Part shown: positions 7,687-16,433 of the stretch, piece by piece
How positions within the stretch are numbered: position 1 is the stretch's first letter
Layout: every line of letters begins with the position of its first letter
Source: Clostridia bacterium
Lineage (GTDB): Bacteria > Bacillota > Clostridia > Oscillospirales > Acutalibacteraceae
Length of the DNA: 64,000 nt
Reading direction: 5' to 3'
NCBI GenBank assembly: GCA_017428085.1
Contig: JAFRRP010000023.1
Coordinates: 1 to 64,000 of the forward strand
Program-made: the position numbers and the translations under genes
Notes under the pieces: model-generated
The model's database searches: none
What the model saw: the letters and a program-made list of their open reading frames with translations, nothing else
What the model was told of the DNA's origin: nothing

Positions 7687-7721
7687 TTACGACTTACGAC
7701 TTACGACTTGCGACTTGCGAC
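7687..7721. repeat. Heptanucleotide tandem repeat, unit TTACGAC/TTGCGAC
   Basis: Five units in register: three TTACGAC then two TTGCGAC. It is located just before the stop codon side of the phosphatase-like gene. Confidence 0.92.
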
Positions 7722-7725
7722 TGTA

Positions 7726-8811
7726 TCACGGCATTTTGCCGTTGGCCAGCATCTCCACGCCCTGATAGGCGAGGTACGGCAGCTCGAAAATGCCGAGGAT
7801 CCCCTGCAGCAGCCGGACGAAGGTCCACAATACCTCCTTGAAGTTCAGCATCGCCTCGTTGACGGGGGAGGGGACGGTCAGCGTTTCCGGCGCGGGCAGG
7901 CTGCCGGTCACCGTGTAGGTGAACTCGGTCAGCATGGGATCGTGGTCGGTGTAGCGCTCGCCGTTCTCGCCGGTCAGCTCCGGCACCGTCTTGGCCACGG
8001 CGGTCAGCGACAGGTCGTCGCCGCTGCGGTACAGGATGCGGTCCAGGTCGTCGCCTGCCGCGTCCCAGTCATAATCGGGGTCTTCCACGTCGGTGATCCC
8101 GTTGTTGTATACCTCCGCCCACACGTCCGTCAGACCGGCGGGGTCCAGCAGATTGCCCAGCATGTCGTCCTTGAGCATCCGCTTGAATTTGAAATTGAAA
8201 TCGCCCTGCACGATCAGCGCCCGGCCGTCGTCCAGATCATCGTTGATAAAGGCCGCCAGCTGCCGGAAGTTGTCGGCTCTGGCCAGCACGGAAAGGGGCT
8301 CGTAGCCCGCGTCCATGTGCACGTTGATCACGTGGATGTACACGCCGGGCAGCAGCTCCATCAGGCAGTAGAGAAAGCCCTTGTTGGAGAGCGCGTCCAT
8401 GGAGCCGGAAAAGGTGCCGTATTCCACGTTCCACTTCACCCGCGTTACGTTGTAGATCGGGTGGGTCGAGAAGACGTTAAGGCCCTGTCCCTGCGCCAGC
8501 CCGCCGCTGGTGGAGGATCGGTTGGGATAGTTCGTCATCTCGGCGGCCAGGTATTTGTGGCCGTTAAAGTCTTCCTCCGTGCCGATAAAGTCCACGTCGG
8601 TCCCGTTGAGCAGCCGCCCGATCTTTGCGGCGCGGTCGTTGGTCGTTGTAAACGACGTGCCCTGAAAACCGCCTACCACCGGAATACCGGAAACGTTGTA
8701 GGCGATCATTTTCAGCGTGCCGCTTTCCGCTGCCCGCGCACGGACGGCCGTCGCCCCCGGCCACAGCAGCAGCGCGCACAGCAGTACGCTGACGATTTTT
8801 TTTGTTCTCAT
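7726..8811 (-). CDS. Secreted endonuclease/exonuclease/phosphatase-family protein with amphipathic tail
   Basis: A 361-aa protein with a signal peptide (KKIVSVLLCALLLWPGATAVRA). The EEP (DNase I-like) fold is supported by LKMIAYNVSGIPV at the start, the metal Glu in FIGTEEDFNG, HVINVHMDAG, the IVQGDFNFKF motif (catalytic Asp and Asn) and the terminal YTDHDPMLTEF (catalytic Asp-His). Members cleave phosphodiesters or phosphomonoesters in nucleic acids, sphingolipids or phosphoinositides. The substrate is not clear. After the domain the last 45 residues hold FKEVLWTFVRLLQGILGIFE, an aromatic amphipathic helix like the tail of the downstream GH43-like protein. Confidence 0.87.
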   Translation of the reverse strand: MRTKKIVSVLLCALLLWPGATAVRARAAESGTLKMIAYNVSGIPVVGGFQGTSFTTTNDRAAKIGRLLNGTDVDFIGTEEDFNGHKYLAAEMTNYPNRSSTSGGLAQGQGLNVFSTHPIYNVTRVKWNVEYGTFSGSMDALSNKGFLYCLMELLPGVYIHVINVHMDAGYEPLSVLARADNFRQLAAFINDDLDDGRALIVQGDFNFKFKRMLKDDMLGNLLDPAGLTDVWAEVYNNGITDVEDPDYDWDAAGDDLDRILYRSGDDLSLTAVAKTVPELTGENGERYTDHDPMLTEFTYTVTGSLPAPETLTVPSPVNEAMLNFKEVLWTFVRLLQGILGIFELPYLAYQGVEMLANGKMP

Positions 8812-8895
8812 TTCTCTTCCCCCCGAAAACCGACCGACGCTCCGCCGATCGTCCGTTTTCTTACTTCATTGACACTCCATTGAAACCGCCGCCGG

Positions 8896-11130
8896 TCAAT
8901 CGGCAAAGATCGGATCGTAAAAGTCCACGGTGACGTTCTCCAGCGTACCGCCGATCGCATCCGCGAACGATTCGTACACCGTCACCACCACGCCGTTTGC
9001 GGCGTTGGCGTACGTGGTGACTGTCATGCGCAGCTCCGTTTTCACGTTACGATCCGTGCGTGCAAAGCCGTAAAACGCCAGCCGCGCCTCGTATATTTCC
9101 ATCAGCTCCGCGGCGGTCTTGCCCGTGGCGGCCAGCGCCTGCCCGTCGTATACGGCGGTCTTCAGCGAGGTACTGTCCGACACGAACCAGTTGTAAGGAC
9201 ACACGCCCCAGACGGCGCCGGCGTCCGGCACCTCCGTGGGGCAGAGATAGGTCTCCGCGCCGCCGTACGCGGTGGCGGTGACCGTAAAGGTATAGGAAAG
9301 CTCCGGCCGGTTGGTCACGTATACGGTGACGGGCGCTTCATGCACGCCCTCCTCCACGGTCAGGAACAGCATGATGGTGTTGCTTGTCAGCCAGTCGCTC
9401 CATTGCAGCGAAACGCCCGGATCATCCGACCGATACGTCAGGGAATACTCCCCGTCGTTACAGTTGGAAAACACGGTCAGGAAAGCGGTGCCGCCCGGCC
9501 AAAGCTGGATATCGTCGTAGGGCACCCACACGCCCTCCTCGGGAAAGTCGATCTCTCCCCCCGCGTGCTCCAGTTCGGCAAACTCCTCTATCGTCAGCGG
9601 ATGGGTGGTATCCAGATCGTCCAGATAGCGTACCGGGATGGCAAAATTCAGGTTCTGTCCCTCCAGATACGTGCGGGAATTCACGCCGATCACCTCGCCG
9701 TATTCGTTCAGCAGCGGGCCGCCGCTGTTGCCCTGCGAAATGGGGGCGCTGATCTGGATAAACGTCACGGGGAAGCCCGCCAGCTCCCGGTTCTTTTCGG
9801 CGATCACGCCGTTGGAGAAGGAACCGGTCAGCCCCTTGGAGCTGCCCAGCGTATAGATCTGGTCGCCGGTGGCGCAGGTCGTTTTATTCAGCAGGGCGTA
9901 GGAACGGGCGTGGCTGATCTTCAGGATCGCCAGATCCATTCCCCGGTCGAAGGCGATCACCTGATCCACCGGATAATAAACGCCCGCCAGGCTTTCGGCG
10001 ATGATGCTGTTGGCGCCCTCGATCACGTGGTAATTGGTGACGATCCAGCCATCGCGGTTGATGGAAAAGCCGGTGCCGGTGGAATAATAGCCGTCGTCCT
10101 GATACGCCGTGATCTCATAGGTAAATTCGGAGGCGGTACGGTAGATCTCGCCGGAGGAGAGCTTTTGCTGCGGCGGCGCGTCGGGATAAACCTTCGGCGC
10201 CAGAGAAACCGGCTTTTCGGTCGACAACGGGGAATCGCCCGGCAGCGTGAGCGTCAGGGAGATCTCGCCTTCCCCGAAGCGCAGCCCCACCTCGTCGTCC
10301 TCCGAAGCAACGCCTCCGGACAGGTCCTCCGGCATCAGGATCCAGTACAGCCGACCGCTCGCGCTGCCGTCGGGCAGCGTGCATACCAGCTCCGTGACCA
10401 GATAATTCCGGTCGGAGGAATAGATCGTCAGGTCGTAATTCACGCCGGTTTCGCTTTTGCCGGTATAGGTACCGTACAGCTCGCTGTAATCAAAGGGCTC
10501 TATGACGCCTTCCGGTGAAAGCGGACGCAGCGTTTCGGCAATATCCACCATATCGTGCGACAGGAGGTAGTACTCTTCCTCGCAGCCCACGGCAACATCG
10601 GGATCGAAGCTCGACTGCAGAGCCGCGTAATACAGATGCCCGCCGATCCGCACCTTGAACAGGTCAATGAGGAACTCGTCTCCCGCCGGCGCGGGATCGC
10701 GCAGCCGCAGCGTGAACATGAATCCGTCGGCGCCGGCCTTCCGGGAAGCGGCGTGATAGAAGCTCATGGAACTGTCCGTGGTCTCGCAGACGTACTTGCC
10801 CGCCCATGACGCGGGCAGGGTAACGGAAAAGAGGCCGCATTTTTCCTCGATGCCCTCGCCGATGGTTTCCAGCCCCACGGAGGCGCGCAGGATCAAACGG
10901 GCGTCCCCGGAGGTAACTTTGCCGTCGCCGTCGGCGTCGCAGGCCAACCAGGCAGGCGAACCGGGCGCATAATCCTCCAGCTTAACGGAGAGCCGCAGCG
11001 CCAGACGGGCGTCTGCGGAGGACACCTTGCCGTCGCCGTCCGCGTCGCCCGGCATGTTCGCGAAGGCAGGCACGGCGCTGAACAGCAGCGCGGCGGCCAA
11101 CAAAAACACAAGCGCTCGTTTTATCTTCAT
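8896..11130 (-). CDS. Secreted trypsin-like serine protease with N-terminal dockerin
   Basis: A 744-aa protein. Residues 1-24 are a signal peptide. Residues 25-90 form a type I dockerin with two calcium loops (GDADGDGKVSSADARLALR and CDADGDGKVTSGDARLILR). A beta-rich region without known identity follows. A DegP/trypsin-like protease then carries His near 367 in VTNYHVIEG, Asp near 398 in DRGMDLAILKI and Ser near 465 in SQGNSGGPLLNE. The C-terminal 250 residues look Ig-like. The dockerin suggests docking to a cohesin scaffold on the cell surface. No cohesin gene is in this window. A dockerin at the N-terminus and on a protease, not a glycosidase, is less common. The gene follows galE on the same strand. 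Confidence 0.88.
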   Translation of the reverse strand: MKIKRALVFLLAAALLFSAVPAFANMPGDADGDGKVSSADARLALRLSVKLEDYAPGSPAWLACDADGDGKVTSGDARLILRASVGLETIGEGIEEKCGLFSVTLPASWAGKYVCETTDSSMSFYHAASRKAGADGFMFTLRLRDPAPAGDEFLIDLFKVRIGGHLYYAALQSSFDPDVAVGCEEEYYLLSHDMVDIAETLRPLSPEGVIEPFDYSELYGTYTGKSETGVNYDLTIYSSDRNYLVTELVCTLPDGSASGRLYWILMPEDLSGGVASEDDEVGLRFGEGEISLTLTLPGDSPLSTEKPVSLAPKVYPDAPPQQKLSSGEIYRTASEFTYEITAYQDDGYYSTGTGFSINRDGWIVTNYHVIEGANSIIAESLAGVYYPVDQVIAFDRGMDLAILKISHARSYALLNKTTCATGDQIYTLGSSKGLTGSFSNGVIAEKNRELAGFPVTFIQISAPISQGNSGGPLLNEYGEVIGVNSRTYLEGQNLNFAIPVRYLDDLDTTHPLTIEEFAELEHAGGEIDFPEEGVWVPYDDIQLWPGGTAFLTVFSNCNDGEYSLTYRSDDPGVSLQWSDWLTSNTIMLFLTVEEGVHEAPVTVYVTNRPELSYTFTVTATAYGGAETYLCPTEVPDAGAVWGVCPYNWFVSDSTSLKTAVYDGQALAATGKTAAELMEIYEARLAFYGFARTDRNVKTELRMTVTTYANAANGVVVTVYESFADAIGGTLENVTVDFYDPIFAD

Positions 11131-11207
11131 GGGATCTGTCCTTTCCGTTTGATACGATTGACCGGGCAGGGAGCCTTGCCGCAGCGGACGGCGCGGCTTC
11201 GGAAACG

Positions 11208-12221
11208 TCAGCAGTACCCCTCGGGGTTGTTGCTCTGCCAGCGCCAGGTGTCGCGGCAGGCGTCCTCGGCGGTCTTTTCGGTCTTCCAGCCCAGCACCCG
11301 CCAGGCCTTTGACGCGTCCGCGTAGGAATAGGCGATGTCGCCGGGGCGGCGGGGCGCGATGACATAGGGGATCGTCACGCCGGAGGCCCTTTCAAAAGCG
11401 TGTACCAGCTCCAGCACGCTGACGCCAACGCCGGTGCCGAGATTGTAGATCTCGCAGCCCTTCACGGTCTCCGCGCGTTTCAGCGCCGCCAGATGGCCCT
11501 TGGCCAGATCCACCACGTGGATATAATCCCGCACGCCGGTGCCGTCCGGCGTATCATAATCGTCGCCGAACACGGACAGCTTTTCCCGCTTGCCCACGGC
11601 CACCTGCGCGATATAGGGCATCAGGTTGTTGGGGATACCGTTGGGCGCTTCGCCGATACGGCCGCTTTCATGCGCGCCGATGGGGTTGAAGTACCGCAGC
11701 AGCGAAACGCTCCACTCCCCGTCGGAGGCGCACAGATCCTTCAGGATGATCTCAATGAAATATTTGGTGGTGCCGTAAGGGTTCGTGGTGCCGCCGGCGA
11801 CCATATCCTCCCGGAAGGGCACCTTGTTGTGCTCGCCGTAGACGGTGGCGGAGGAGGAAAAGACGATGGTCTTCACACCCGCCTCCTTCATGACCTCCAG
11901 CAGCGTCACGGTGCCGCCGATGTTGTTGTCATAATATTCCAGCGGTTTGACGCAGGATTCGCCCACCGCCTTCAGCCCGGCAAAGTGGATCACGGAGGTG
12001 ATCCGATACCGCCGGAAGATCTCTCTCAGCTTGTCCGCGTCGCGGATGTCGCATTCCTCCACGGGAAAATCCTTCCCGGTGATCTCCTTTACCCGGTCGC
12101 ACGCAATCACGGAGGAATTGCAGAAATTGTCGATCACGACGATCTCCTTCCCCGCGTTCAGCAGCTCCACGCAGGTATGCGAACCGATATATCCCGCGCC
12201 GCCCGTCACCAATACTGACAT
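11208..12221 (-). CDS. galE: UDP-glucose 4-epimerase
   Basis: A 337-aa extended short-chain dehydrogenase. It begins MSVLVTGGAGYIGSHTC (NAD-binding GxxGxxG), has the catalytic Ser in VFSSSATVYG and the YxxxK pair in PYGTTKYFIE. Length and order match GalE throughout. It interconverts UDP-glucose and UDP-galactose in the cytoplasm, serving the Leloir pathway and envelope sugar synthesis. The ATG at 12221 follows AAAGGAGA; longer frames upstream lie inside the preceding gene. The transglutaminase gene ends 14 bases upstream, so the two are probably cotranscribed. The GH35 beta-galactosidase at 39.9 kb could feed galactose into this pathway. Confidence 0.96.
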   Translation of the reverse strand: MSVLVTGGAGYIGSHTCVELLNAGKEIVVIDNFCNSSVIACDRVKEITGKDFPVEECDIRDADKLREIFRRYRITSVIHFAGLKAVGESCVKPLEYYDNNIGGTVTLLEVMKEAGVKTIVFSSSATVYGEHNKVPFREDMVAGGTTNPYGTTKYFIEIILKDLCASDGEWSVSLLRYFNPIGAHESGRIGEAPNGIPNNLMPYIAQVAVGKREKLSVFGDDYDTPDGTGVRDYIHVVDLAKGHLAALKRAETVKGCEIYNLGTGVGVSVLELVHAFERASGVTIPYVIAPRRPGDIAYSYADASKAWRVLGWKTEKTAEDACRDTWRWQSNNPEGYC

Positions 12222-12235
12222 GTTACCGTCTCCTT

Positions 12236-13468
12236 TCAGCCTTCGTCTTCCGATATGATCAACCGCAGGCAATTCATGCTGCGGAACATCTGCACCGATA
12301 CGCGCCACCGTTCGATCTCCAGCCCGTTTTCACGGACCAGCTCGTTGATGACCTTGTTGAGTTCGCCGTCCATCAGCCGGCTGTATGCGCTGTCGAACAG
12401 CGCGCCGTCCGCAAAGCGGAGCTCTGTTTCAAACGGAAGCGTATGGAACCGCTCCCCTGCCGCTTCCTTGACCACGATGCGCCAGTTGTCCGTTTCACAG
12501 AACAGCGAAGAACGGACGAAATAATTATCCGCCGTCTCATCGCACGCGATCCCCTTCGGCAGCGTAAAATCCCTGTGGTCCGCCTCGATCCAGGCGGTGG
12601 GGATATTGAAATACGCGTGCGTCAGCTGGTTTTTGTCGCTGCTGTTGACGGGATCGTCCCAGGTGGGATCCACGTGGTACCAGGCGTCGCCGATCTTTAT
12701 CACGATCCACGCGTGGGCCTCCGCGCCGGTCTCGTTTTCCGCCGTCCCGCGGATGATGCAGCTGTCGATACCGGAGATATCGCACAGCAGCTTCATGCCC
12801 AGCGCGTAGCCGGCGCAGACGGCCTGCCGGTCCACCAGCGCCCCGGCGGCGGTATTGGCGTTGACGCCGCCGTCGGCGTAATTCACCAGCCGCACCAGTG
12901 CGTCGTGCAGGTACAGCTCTTTTTCATAATCGCCGCGGTCCGCGCATTCCGCGCAGATGGAACGGGCGGCGGCGATCATGGCCTCGCTGAGGGCGTCGCA
13001 TTCCGCCTTCGTGTAGCCGTACCGCATTTTTATGTAACAAAGCGTTCCGAAGGAACCGTAGGAGAATTCGTCGGAAATGCAGGGCAGCTGCGGGTTGTCG
13101 TATTTCAGCGCGGCGTGCACGTTGCCCAGCTCCTGCGACGACAGCATGGGGATATAGACGGTCTCCCGGTGCGCCAAAACGGCCTCATATAGCGCCTCAT
13201 ACGCTTCTTTCTCCCTGGCGGTCAATCCGTCGTACAGGATGCGGCATACGTTGAAATCGATCCATGCAGGCTCGTCGAACACGCCGTCAAGCGCTTTTCC
13301 ATCGGCAAGGGCTCCTTCCACAGGGGCGGCGCCGGGGGTCCGGTCCCCGATGACCGTTTCCGGCGTTTTCGGAGACAGCACGTCGGACAGCGCGGCCCCG
13401 CAAAAGACCAGCAAAAGCAGAAGCGGCAGCGTAAAAACGCACCGCAGACGATATGGTTTGTTTTTCAC
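12236..13468 (-). CDS. Secreted or membrane-anchored transglutaminase-like protein
   Basis: A 410-aa protein starting with GTG (MKNKPYRLRCVFTLPLLLLLVFCGAALS), where the hydrophobic segment is a signal peptide or anchor. The transglutaminase-like core has the catalytic Cys in DRQAVCAGYALGMKLLCD, the His in GAEAHAWIVIKIGDAWYHVD and the Asp in DPTWDD, the usual papain-like triad. Bacterial members act as peptidases or cross-linkers at the cell surface. It is the second gene of a probable minus-strand unit (LCP-like gene, this gene, galE). Confidence 0.83.
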   Translation of the reverse strand: MKNKPYRLRCVFTLPLLLLLVFCGAALSDVLSPKTPETVIGDRTPGAAPVEGALADGKALDGVFDEPAWIDFNVCRILYDGLTAREKEAYEALYEAVLAHRETVYIPMLSSQELGNVHAALKYDNPQLPCISDEFSYGSFGTLCYIKMRYGYTKAECDALSEAMIAAARSICAECADRGDYEKELYLHDALVRLVNYADGGVNANTAAGALVDRQAVCAGYALGMKLLCDISGIDSCIIRGTAENETGAEAHAWIVIKIGDAWYHVDPTWDDPVNSSDKNQLTHAYFNIPTAWIEADHRDFTLPKGIACDETADNYFVRSSLFCETDNWRIVVKEAAGERFHTLPFETELRFADGALFDSAYSRLMDGELNKVINELVRENGLEIERWRVSVQMFRSMNCLRLIISEDEG

Positions 13469-13519
13469 GACGCCGTTCCCCCCCCCTTTTTTTTCTGCAA
13501 CGATGGATCAGACTGTCGT

Positions 13520-14380
13520 TCAGCTGATCACGGTAACGGTGATCCCGTTTGCCGCCAGCGCCTTGATCGCCCCCGCGGCGGGGGTATAGTCGAAAGCGGT
13601 GATATCGGTCGTCACCAGATTGATCAGCGCGGAGAAGAACTCCTCGCCTTTTTCGGCGTTTTCCTGCGTGAAATGCGTGCGGATGACGGCGGCGGCGGCG
13701 TTGGCCTGCAGCCGCAGCAGCTCGTCGCCCGCGGCGGCGGATTTCATGTAGCTCATCATGGCCTCCGCCGCCATGGAGGCAGGCCCCGCCGCATAGGTGT
13801 AACGGATGGCCTCGTCCGTGAAATCGTAGGCCGTTTCCAGCATGATATCCACCGGGCCCAGCTTTTGCAGCAGGCTGACGAAGTTATCCTCCGTCACCAG
13901 CACGTACCGGGCGATGGGAATGGCCTTTTGCGCCAACCCGTCGATCACGTCCCTGACGGAGCCCCGACGGATGATATCCGCCAGACGCATTTTTCCGCTT
14001 TCCGTTTCCAGCACGAAATCCGGCGAAACGGGCTTGACGCGGATGACCCCGTCGGCAGGCTGCACGGAAACCACCATGCAGAAGGTGAGCTCCTTTTCAT
14101 CCGCGCATACGGCAAGGAAATTGACGGCGTCCGTCAGCTCCTGCAGGGCGGAAACGTCGCCGGCATCCTCCGTGGTACTCTCCTCCGCGGGGGCCGTTTC
14201 CTGCCGCTTGCCCAGCGCCAGCGACAGGTCAAAATCGTTCATGGCGAGAATAACGAAAAAGGAGACCGCGCCGAAAATGACGGCAGCCGCGGCTGTCATC
14301 CAGATATATTTCGGCACACGGTTTTTGCCGTTGACGCCCTTGGGGGCGAAATTGATCTTTCCGTCTTTTCTCATACTCAT
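13520..14380 (-). CDS. Single-pass membrane protein with weak LytR-CpsA-Psr-like domain
   Basis: A 286-aa protein with a basic cytoplasmic N-terminus, one transmembrane helix (about residues 27-46, YIWMTAAAAVIFGAVSFFVI) and an extracellular domain. The stretch PIARYVLVTEDNFVSLLQKLGPVDIML resembles the LCP pattern in which a ligase domain contacts a polyprenyl-phosphate sugar, and the following EAMMSYMKSAAAGDELLRLQ occupies the place of the LCP arginine motif but lacks the usual arginine cluster. It may therefore be a degenerate LCP-like protein and not an active wall-polymer ligase. This is a weak family call. It is the first gene of the unit and lies behind a divergent promoter region shared with rplU. 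Confidence 0.5.
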   Translation of the reverse strand: MSMRKDGKINFAPKGVNGKNRVPKYIWMTAAAAVIFGAVSFFVILAMNDFDLSLALGKRQETAPAEESTTEDAGDVSALQELTDAVNFLAVCADEKELTFCMVVSVQPADGVIRVKPVSPDFVLETESGKMRLADIIRRGSVRDVIDGLAQKAIPIARYVLVTEDNFVSLLQKLGPVDIMLETAYDFTDEAIRYTYAAGPASMAAEAMMSYMKSAAAGDELLRLQANAAAAVIRTHFTQENAEKGEEFFSALINLVTTDITAFDYTPAAGAIKALAANGITVTVIS

Positions 14381-14418
14381 CCCGCGTTCTTTTTTTGGTT
14401 GAGTTTTAATATACTATT

Positions 14419-14447
14419 ATTATATTAGTATAGCTTTAAAAAAACAA
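14419..14447 (-). promoter_or_regulatory. Probable promoter of the LCP-like/transglutaminase/galE unit
   Basis: On the minus strand TTGTTT (14447-14442), 17-bp spacer, TATAAT (14424-14419), in a very AT-rich stretch. Confidence 0.5.
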
Positions 14448-14494
14448 GTATTATCCCATAGAAAAAAAACTTTTTTGATTAGAGAAAAAACGGC

Positions 14495-14523
14495 TTGACA
14501 GGCGAATAGTTTTGTGTTAAAAT
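14495..14523 (+). promoter_or_regulatory. Sigma-A promoter of rplU-prp-rpmA
   Basis: Consensus TTGACA at 14495-14500, 17-bp spacer, TAAAAT at 14518-14523. Confidence 0.88.
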
Positions 14524-14527
14524 CTGC

Positions 14528-14605
14528 GTTGCCGCATATTTCGGGGCGCATCCTCATGCAGTAAAGGGCTTCCCTGCCCCGCGTAGCGAGACTGGTAAAG
14601 GAGAA
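14528..14605 (+). promoter_or_regulatory. Structured 5' leader of rplU (L21-leader-like)
   Basis: About 80 transcribed bases precede rplU. CGGGGC near 14545 can pair with GCCCCG near 14577 around an inner region, leaving the ribosome site AAAGGAG free just downstream. Autoregulatory L21 leaders at this position are known in Bacillota. Assignment here is by position and foldability only. Confidence 0.4.
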
Positions 14606-14611
14606 AATCTC

Positions 14612-14923
14612 ATGTACGCAATTATCGAAACCGGCGGAAAGCAGTACAAGGTAGAAGCAGGCGACGTTGTTTTTATCGAGAAGCTTGACGTTGAAGCCGA
14701 GAGCGAAGTCGTTTTTGACAAGGTGATCGCGGTTGCGGGCGACGACGGCATCAAGGTCGGCGCACCCTACGTGGACGGCGCTGCCGTCACCGCCAAGGTC
14801 ATCCGTAACGGCAAGGCCAAGAAGATCTATGTTATGACCTACAAGCCGAAGAAGAACGAGAAGAGAAAGCTCGGCCACAGACAACCCTACACGAAAGTAG
14901 AGATCGCGGCGATCAACGCGTAA
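14612..14923 (+). CDS. rplU: 50S ribosomal protein L21
   Basis: A 103-aa protein, [19 protein letters not shown] at the start and [15 protein letters not shown] at the end, both hallmarks of L21. It binds 23S rRNA in the large subunit. It is the first gene of the conserved rplU-prp-rpmA operon, with AAAGGAGA upstream. Its TAA stop overlaps the ATG of prp. Confidence 0.98.
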   Translation: MYAIIETGGKQYKVEAGDVVFIEKLDVEAESEVVFDKVIAVAGDDGIKVGAPYVDGAAVTAKVIRNGKAKKIYVMTYKPKKNEKRKLGHRQPYTKVEIAAINA

Positions 14924-15228
14924 TGATCCGGGCGGCGTTTACCATCCGCGGCGACACGGCGGAATTTTCCGTAAAGGGCCATTCCGGCGCGGGAGAGCAG
15001 GGCACGGATATCATCTGTGCGGCGGTTTCCTCGGCGGCCTATATGGCGGTGAATACGGTAACGGAAATATTAGGCGTTGCAGCCGAAGCCGAAGACCGCG
15101 ACGGGTACATGCACTTCAGATCACGCGGCAGCAAGCCCGCGGCGGATATTGTAAAGGGCCTGAAGCTCCATCTGGAGCAGCTGGCGCAGCAGTATCCCGC
15201 ATTTGTCACAATCACAACGGAGGAATAA
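14923..15228 (+). CDS. prp: Ribosomal-processing cysteine protease Prp
   Basis: A 101-aa protein with the Prp motif GHSGAGEQGTDIICAAVS, carrying the catalytic His near residue 20 and Cys near 32. Prp cuts the short N-terminal extension off ribosomal protein L27 in Bacillota and related groups and is needed for 50S assembly. The gene overlaps the rplU stop codon (TAATG), so translation is coupled. The substrate L27, with a matching extension, is encoded next. Confidence 0.95.
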   Translation: MIRAAFTIRGDTAEFSVKGHSGAGEQGTDIICAAVSSAAYMAVNTVTEILGVAAEAEDRDGYMHFRSRGSKPAADIVKGLKLHLEQLAQQYPAFVTITTEE

Positions 15229-15231
15229 GAC

Positions 15232-15510
15232 ATGCTTAAAGTCAACATTCAGCTTTTCGCTCATAAAAAAGGTATGGGTTCTACCCGTAACGGCCGTGAT
15301 TCCGAATCCAAGCGGCTGGGTACCAAGAGAAGCGACGGTCAGTTTGTCAACGCCGGCACCATCATCGTACGTCAGCGCGGCACGCGCATCCATCCCGGCA
15401 ACAACGTCGGGAAGGGCTCCGACGATACGCTGTTTGCCCTCATCGACGGCAAAGTGAAATTTGAGCGTCTGGACAAGACCCGCAAAAAGGTAAGCGTATA
15501 CGACAACTGA
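15232..15510 (+). CDS. rpmA: 50S ribosomal protein L27 with cleavable N-terminal extension
   Basis: A 92-aa protein. Residues 1-10 ([10 protein letters not shown]) are the extension removed by Prp. The mature N-terminus is [20 protein letters not shown], which reaches toward the peptidyl-transferase centre. It lies three bases after prp in the same operon. The motif is typical of Bacillota and helps place the organism. Confidence 0.98.
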   Translation: MLKVNIQLFAHKKGMGSTRNGRDSESKRLGTKRSDGQFVNAGTIIVRQRGTRIHPGNNVGKGSDDTLFALIDGKVKFERLDKTRKKVSVYDN

Positions 15511-15529
15511 TTTTATCAGCGAAAAAGCA

Positions 15530-15563
15530 CAGAGGCTGCGGAAAACGCGGCCTCTGTTTTTTT
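15530..15563 (+). terminator. Rho-independent terminator of the rplU operon
   Basis: Stem CAGAGGC...GCCTCTG followed by seven T residues. Confidence 0.92.
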
Positions 15564-15594
15564 ACGGATAATTCAGCGAAAGCCGGGGCGCCCC

Positions 15595-15757
15595 GGCAGC
15601 GCGGCGCCTCAGTGCCGCTCCGGGCATAAACAATAAATCCGGCGGATCGTTCGGTTATATCCCCCTTTATCACGTCAGGATACTGACCGGCCATTAGCCA
15701 CAAAACTCGTTTTGATAGTTACAATTACCGCAAGCGGCACTGAGGCGCCGCGCTACC
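15595..15757. repeat. REPIN-like element, copy 1
   Basis: Two REP-like hairpins in inverted orientation form a 163-bp element. The 22-base ends at 15598-15619 and 15733-15754 are perfect inverted copies, each an imperfect hairpin with loop TGAG (or CTCA on the other strand). The right end is followed by ACC, so the foot reads GGTAGC on the complement. The core has AGTTACAATT near the right end, shared with copy 3 at 33.6 kb. A TTACGAC heptad tract (15765-15778) follows and supplies the stop codon of the next gene. Confidence 0.82.
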
Positions 15758-15764
15758 GATATTC

Positions 15765-15778
15765 TTACGACTTACGAC
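15765..15778. repeat. Short heptad tract, two TTACGAC units
   Basis: Two perfect units between the REPIN-like element and the membrane-protein gene. The TAA stop of that gene (15772-15774) lies within the second unit. Confidence 0.7.
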
Positions 15779-16395
15779 TGTGCAGTCTTCTTTTTTTTCG
15801 GGATGCGAACGCGGCGCTGCGTGCCGGAGATGATCAACAGCTCGTCCATGCCCAGATACATAAAAAACACGCCGAGGAACCCGCTGATCATGCTGAACGT
15901 ATATTTCAGATAATGCCGTTCCGTAAACAGCTTCATATTGAAAAAGACCGCCAGTACCGCGATCACCAGACAGCACACCAGGATCAGCACGCAGGATATC
16001 CGCAGGACGCGCCGCGCCGTTTTTTTGATCTTGTCCGTCGCCGCCGCCACGGAGAAAAAGAGAAAGGGGATCAGCTCCAAAAAGGTAAACACGGGATACG
16101 TTTCCCTTACGCCCACCTCCACGGAGATGAGCTGGTTGACCAGCAGCGAGCCGAAATAGACGATGGTGGAATCCAGCAGCATCACCGGGCGGTCCATCGC
16201 CATGGTGATGGCGTGGCACCCGAAGGTGATGGCCGCGGTATAGGGAATGATGATATTGAAGATCAGCGCGATGGCGTTGCTTTTCATCAGGATCCCCTGC
16301 ACGATCAGCGCAAGGCTGGCCAGCAGCGCGTAGATCACCGCGTTGCGGACGTGCTTATGCGAAAATACAAAGGCGGGCATTTCCCTGATCGGCAT
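15772..16395 (-). CDS. Multi-pass membrane protein of unknown function
   Basis: A 207-aa protein with about five or six hydrophobic helices, for example NAVIYALLASLALIVQGILM, AIALIFNIIIPYTAAITFGC and VLILVCCLVIAVLAVFF, and a basic tail ending RIPKKKKTAQS. No family is recognised. It lies 38 bases downstream of the O-antigen-ligase-like gene on the same strand and may belong to the same envelope-polymer function. The last codons and stop come from a TTACGAC heptad repeat, as in the SGNH gene at 1555. Confidence 0.7.
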   Translation of the reverse strand: MPIREMPAFVFSHKHVRNAVIYALLASLALIVQGILMKSNAIALIFNIIIPYTAAITFGCHAITMAMDRPVMLLDSTIVYFGSLLVNQLISVEVGVRETYPVFTFLELIPFLFFSVAAATDKIKKTARRVLRISCVLILVCCLVIAVLAVFFNMKLFTERHYLKYTFSMISGFLGVFFMYLGMDELLIISGTQRRVRIPKKKKTAQS

Positions 16396-16433
16396 AGTTT
16401 TTTCTCCGTTCCGGACAGTTTGACTTGATCGGT

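Noticed and set aside
6613..8883. 756-codon open frame on the plus strand
   Set aside because: Antisense to the GH43-like and phosphatase-like genes; it crosses their intergenic heptad repeat and lacks a ribosome site or motif.
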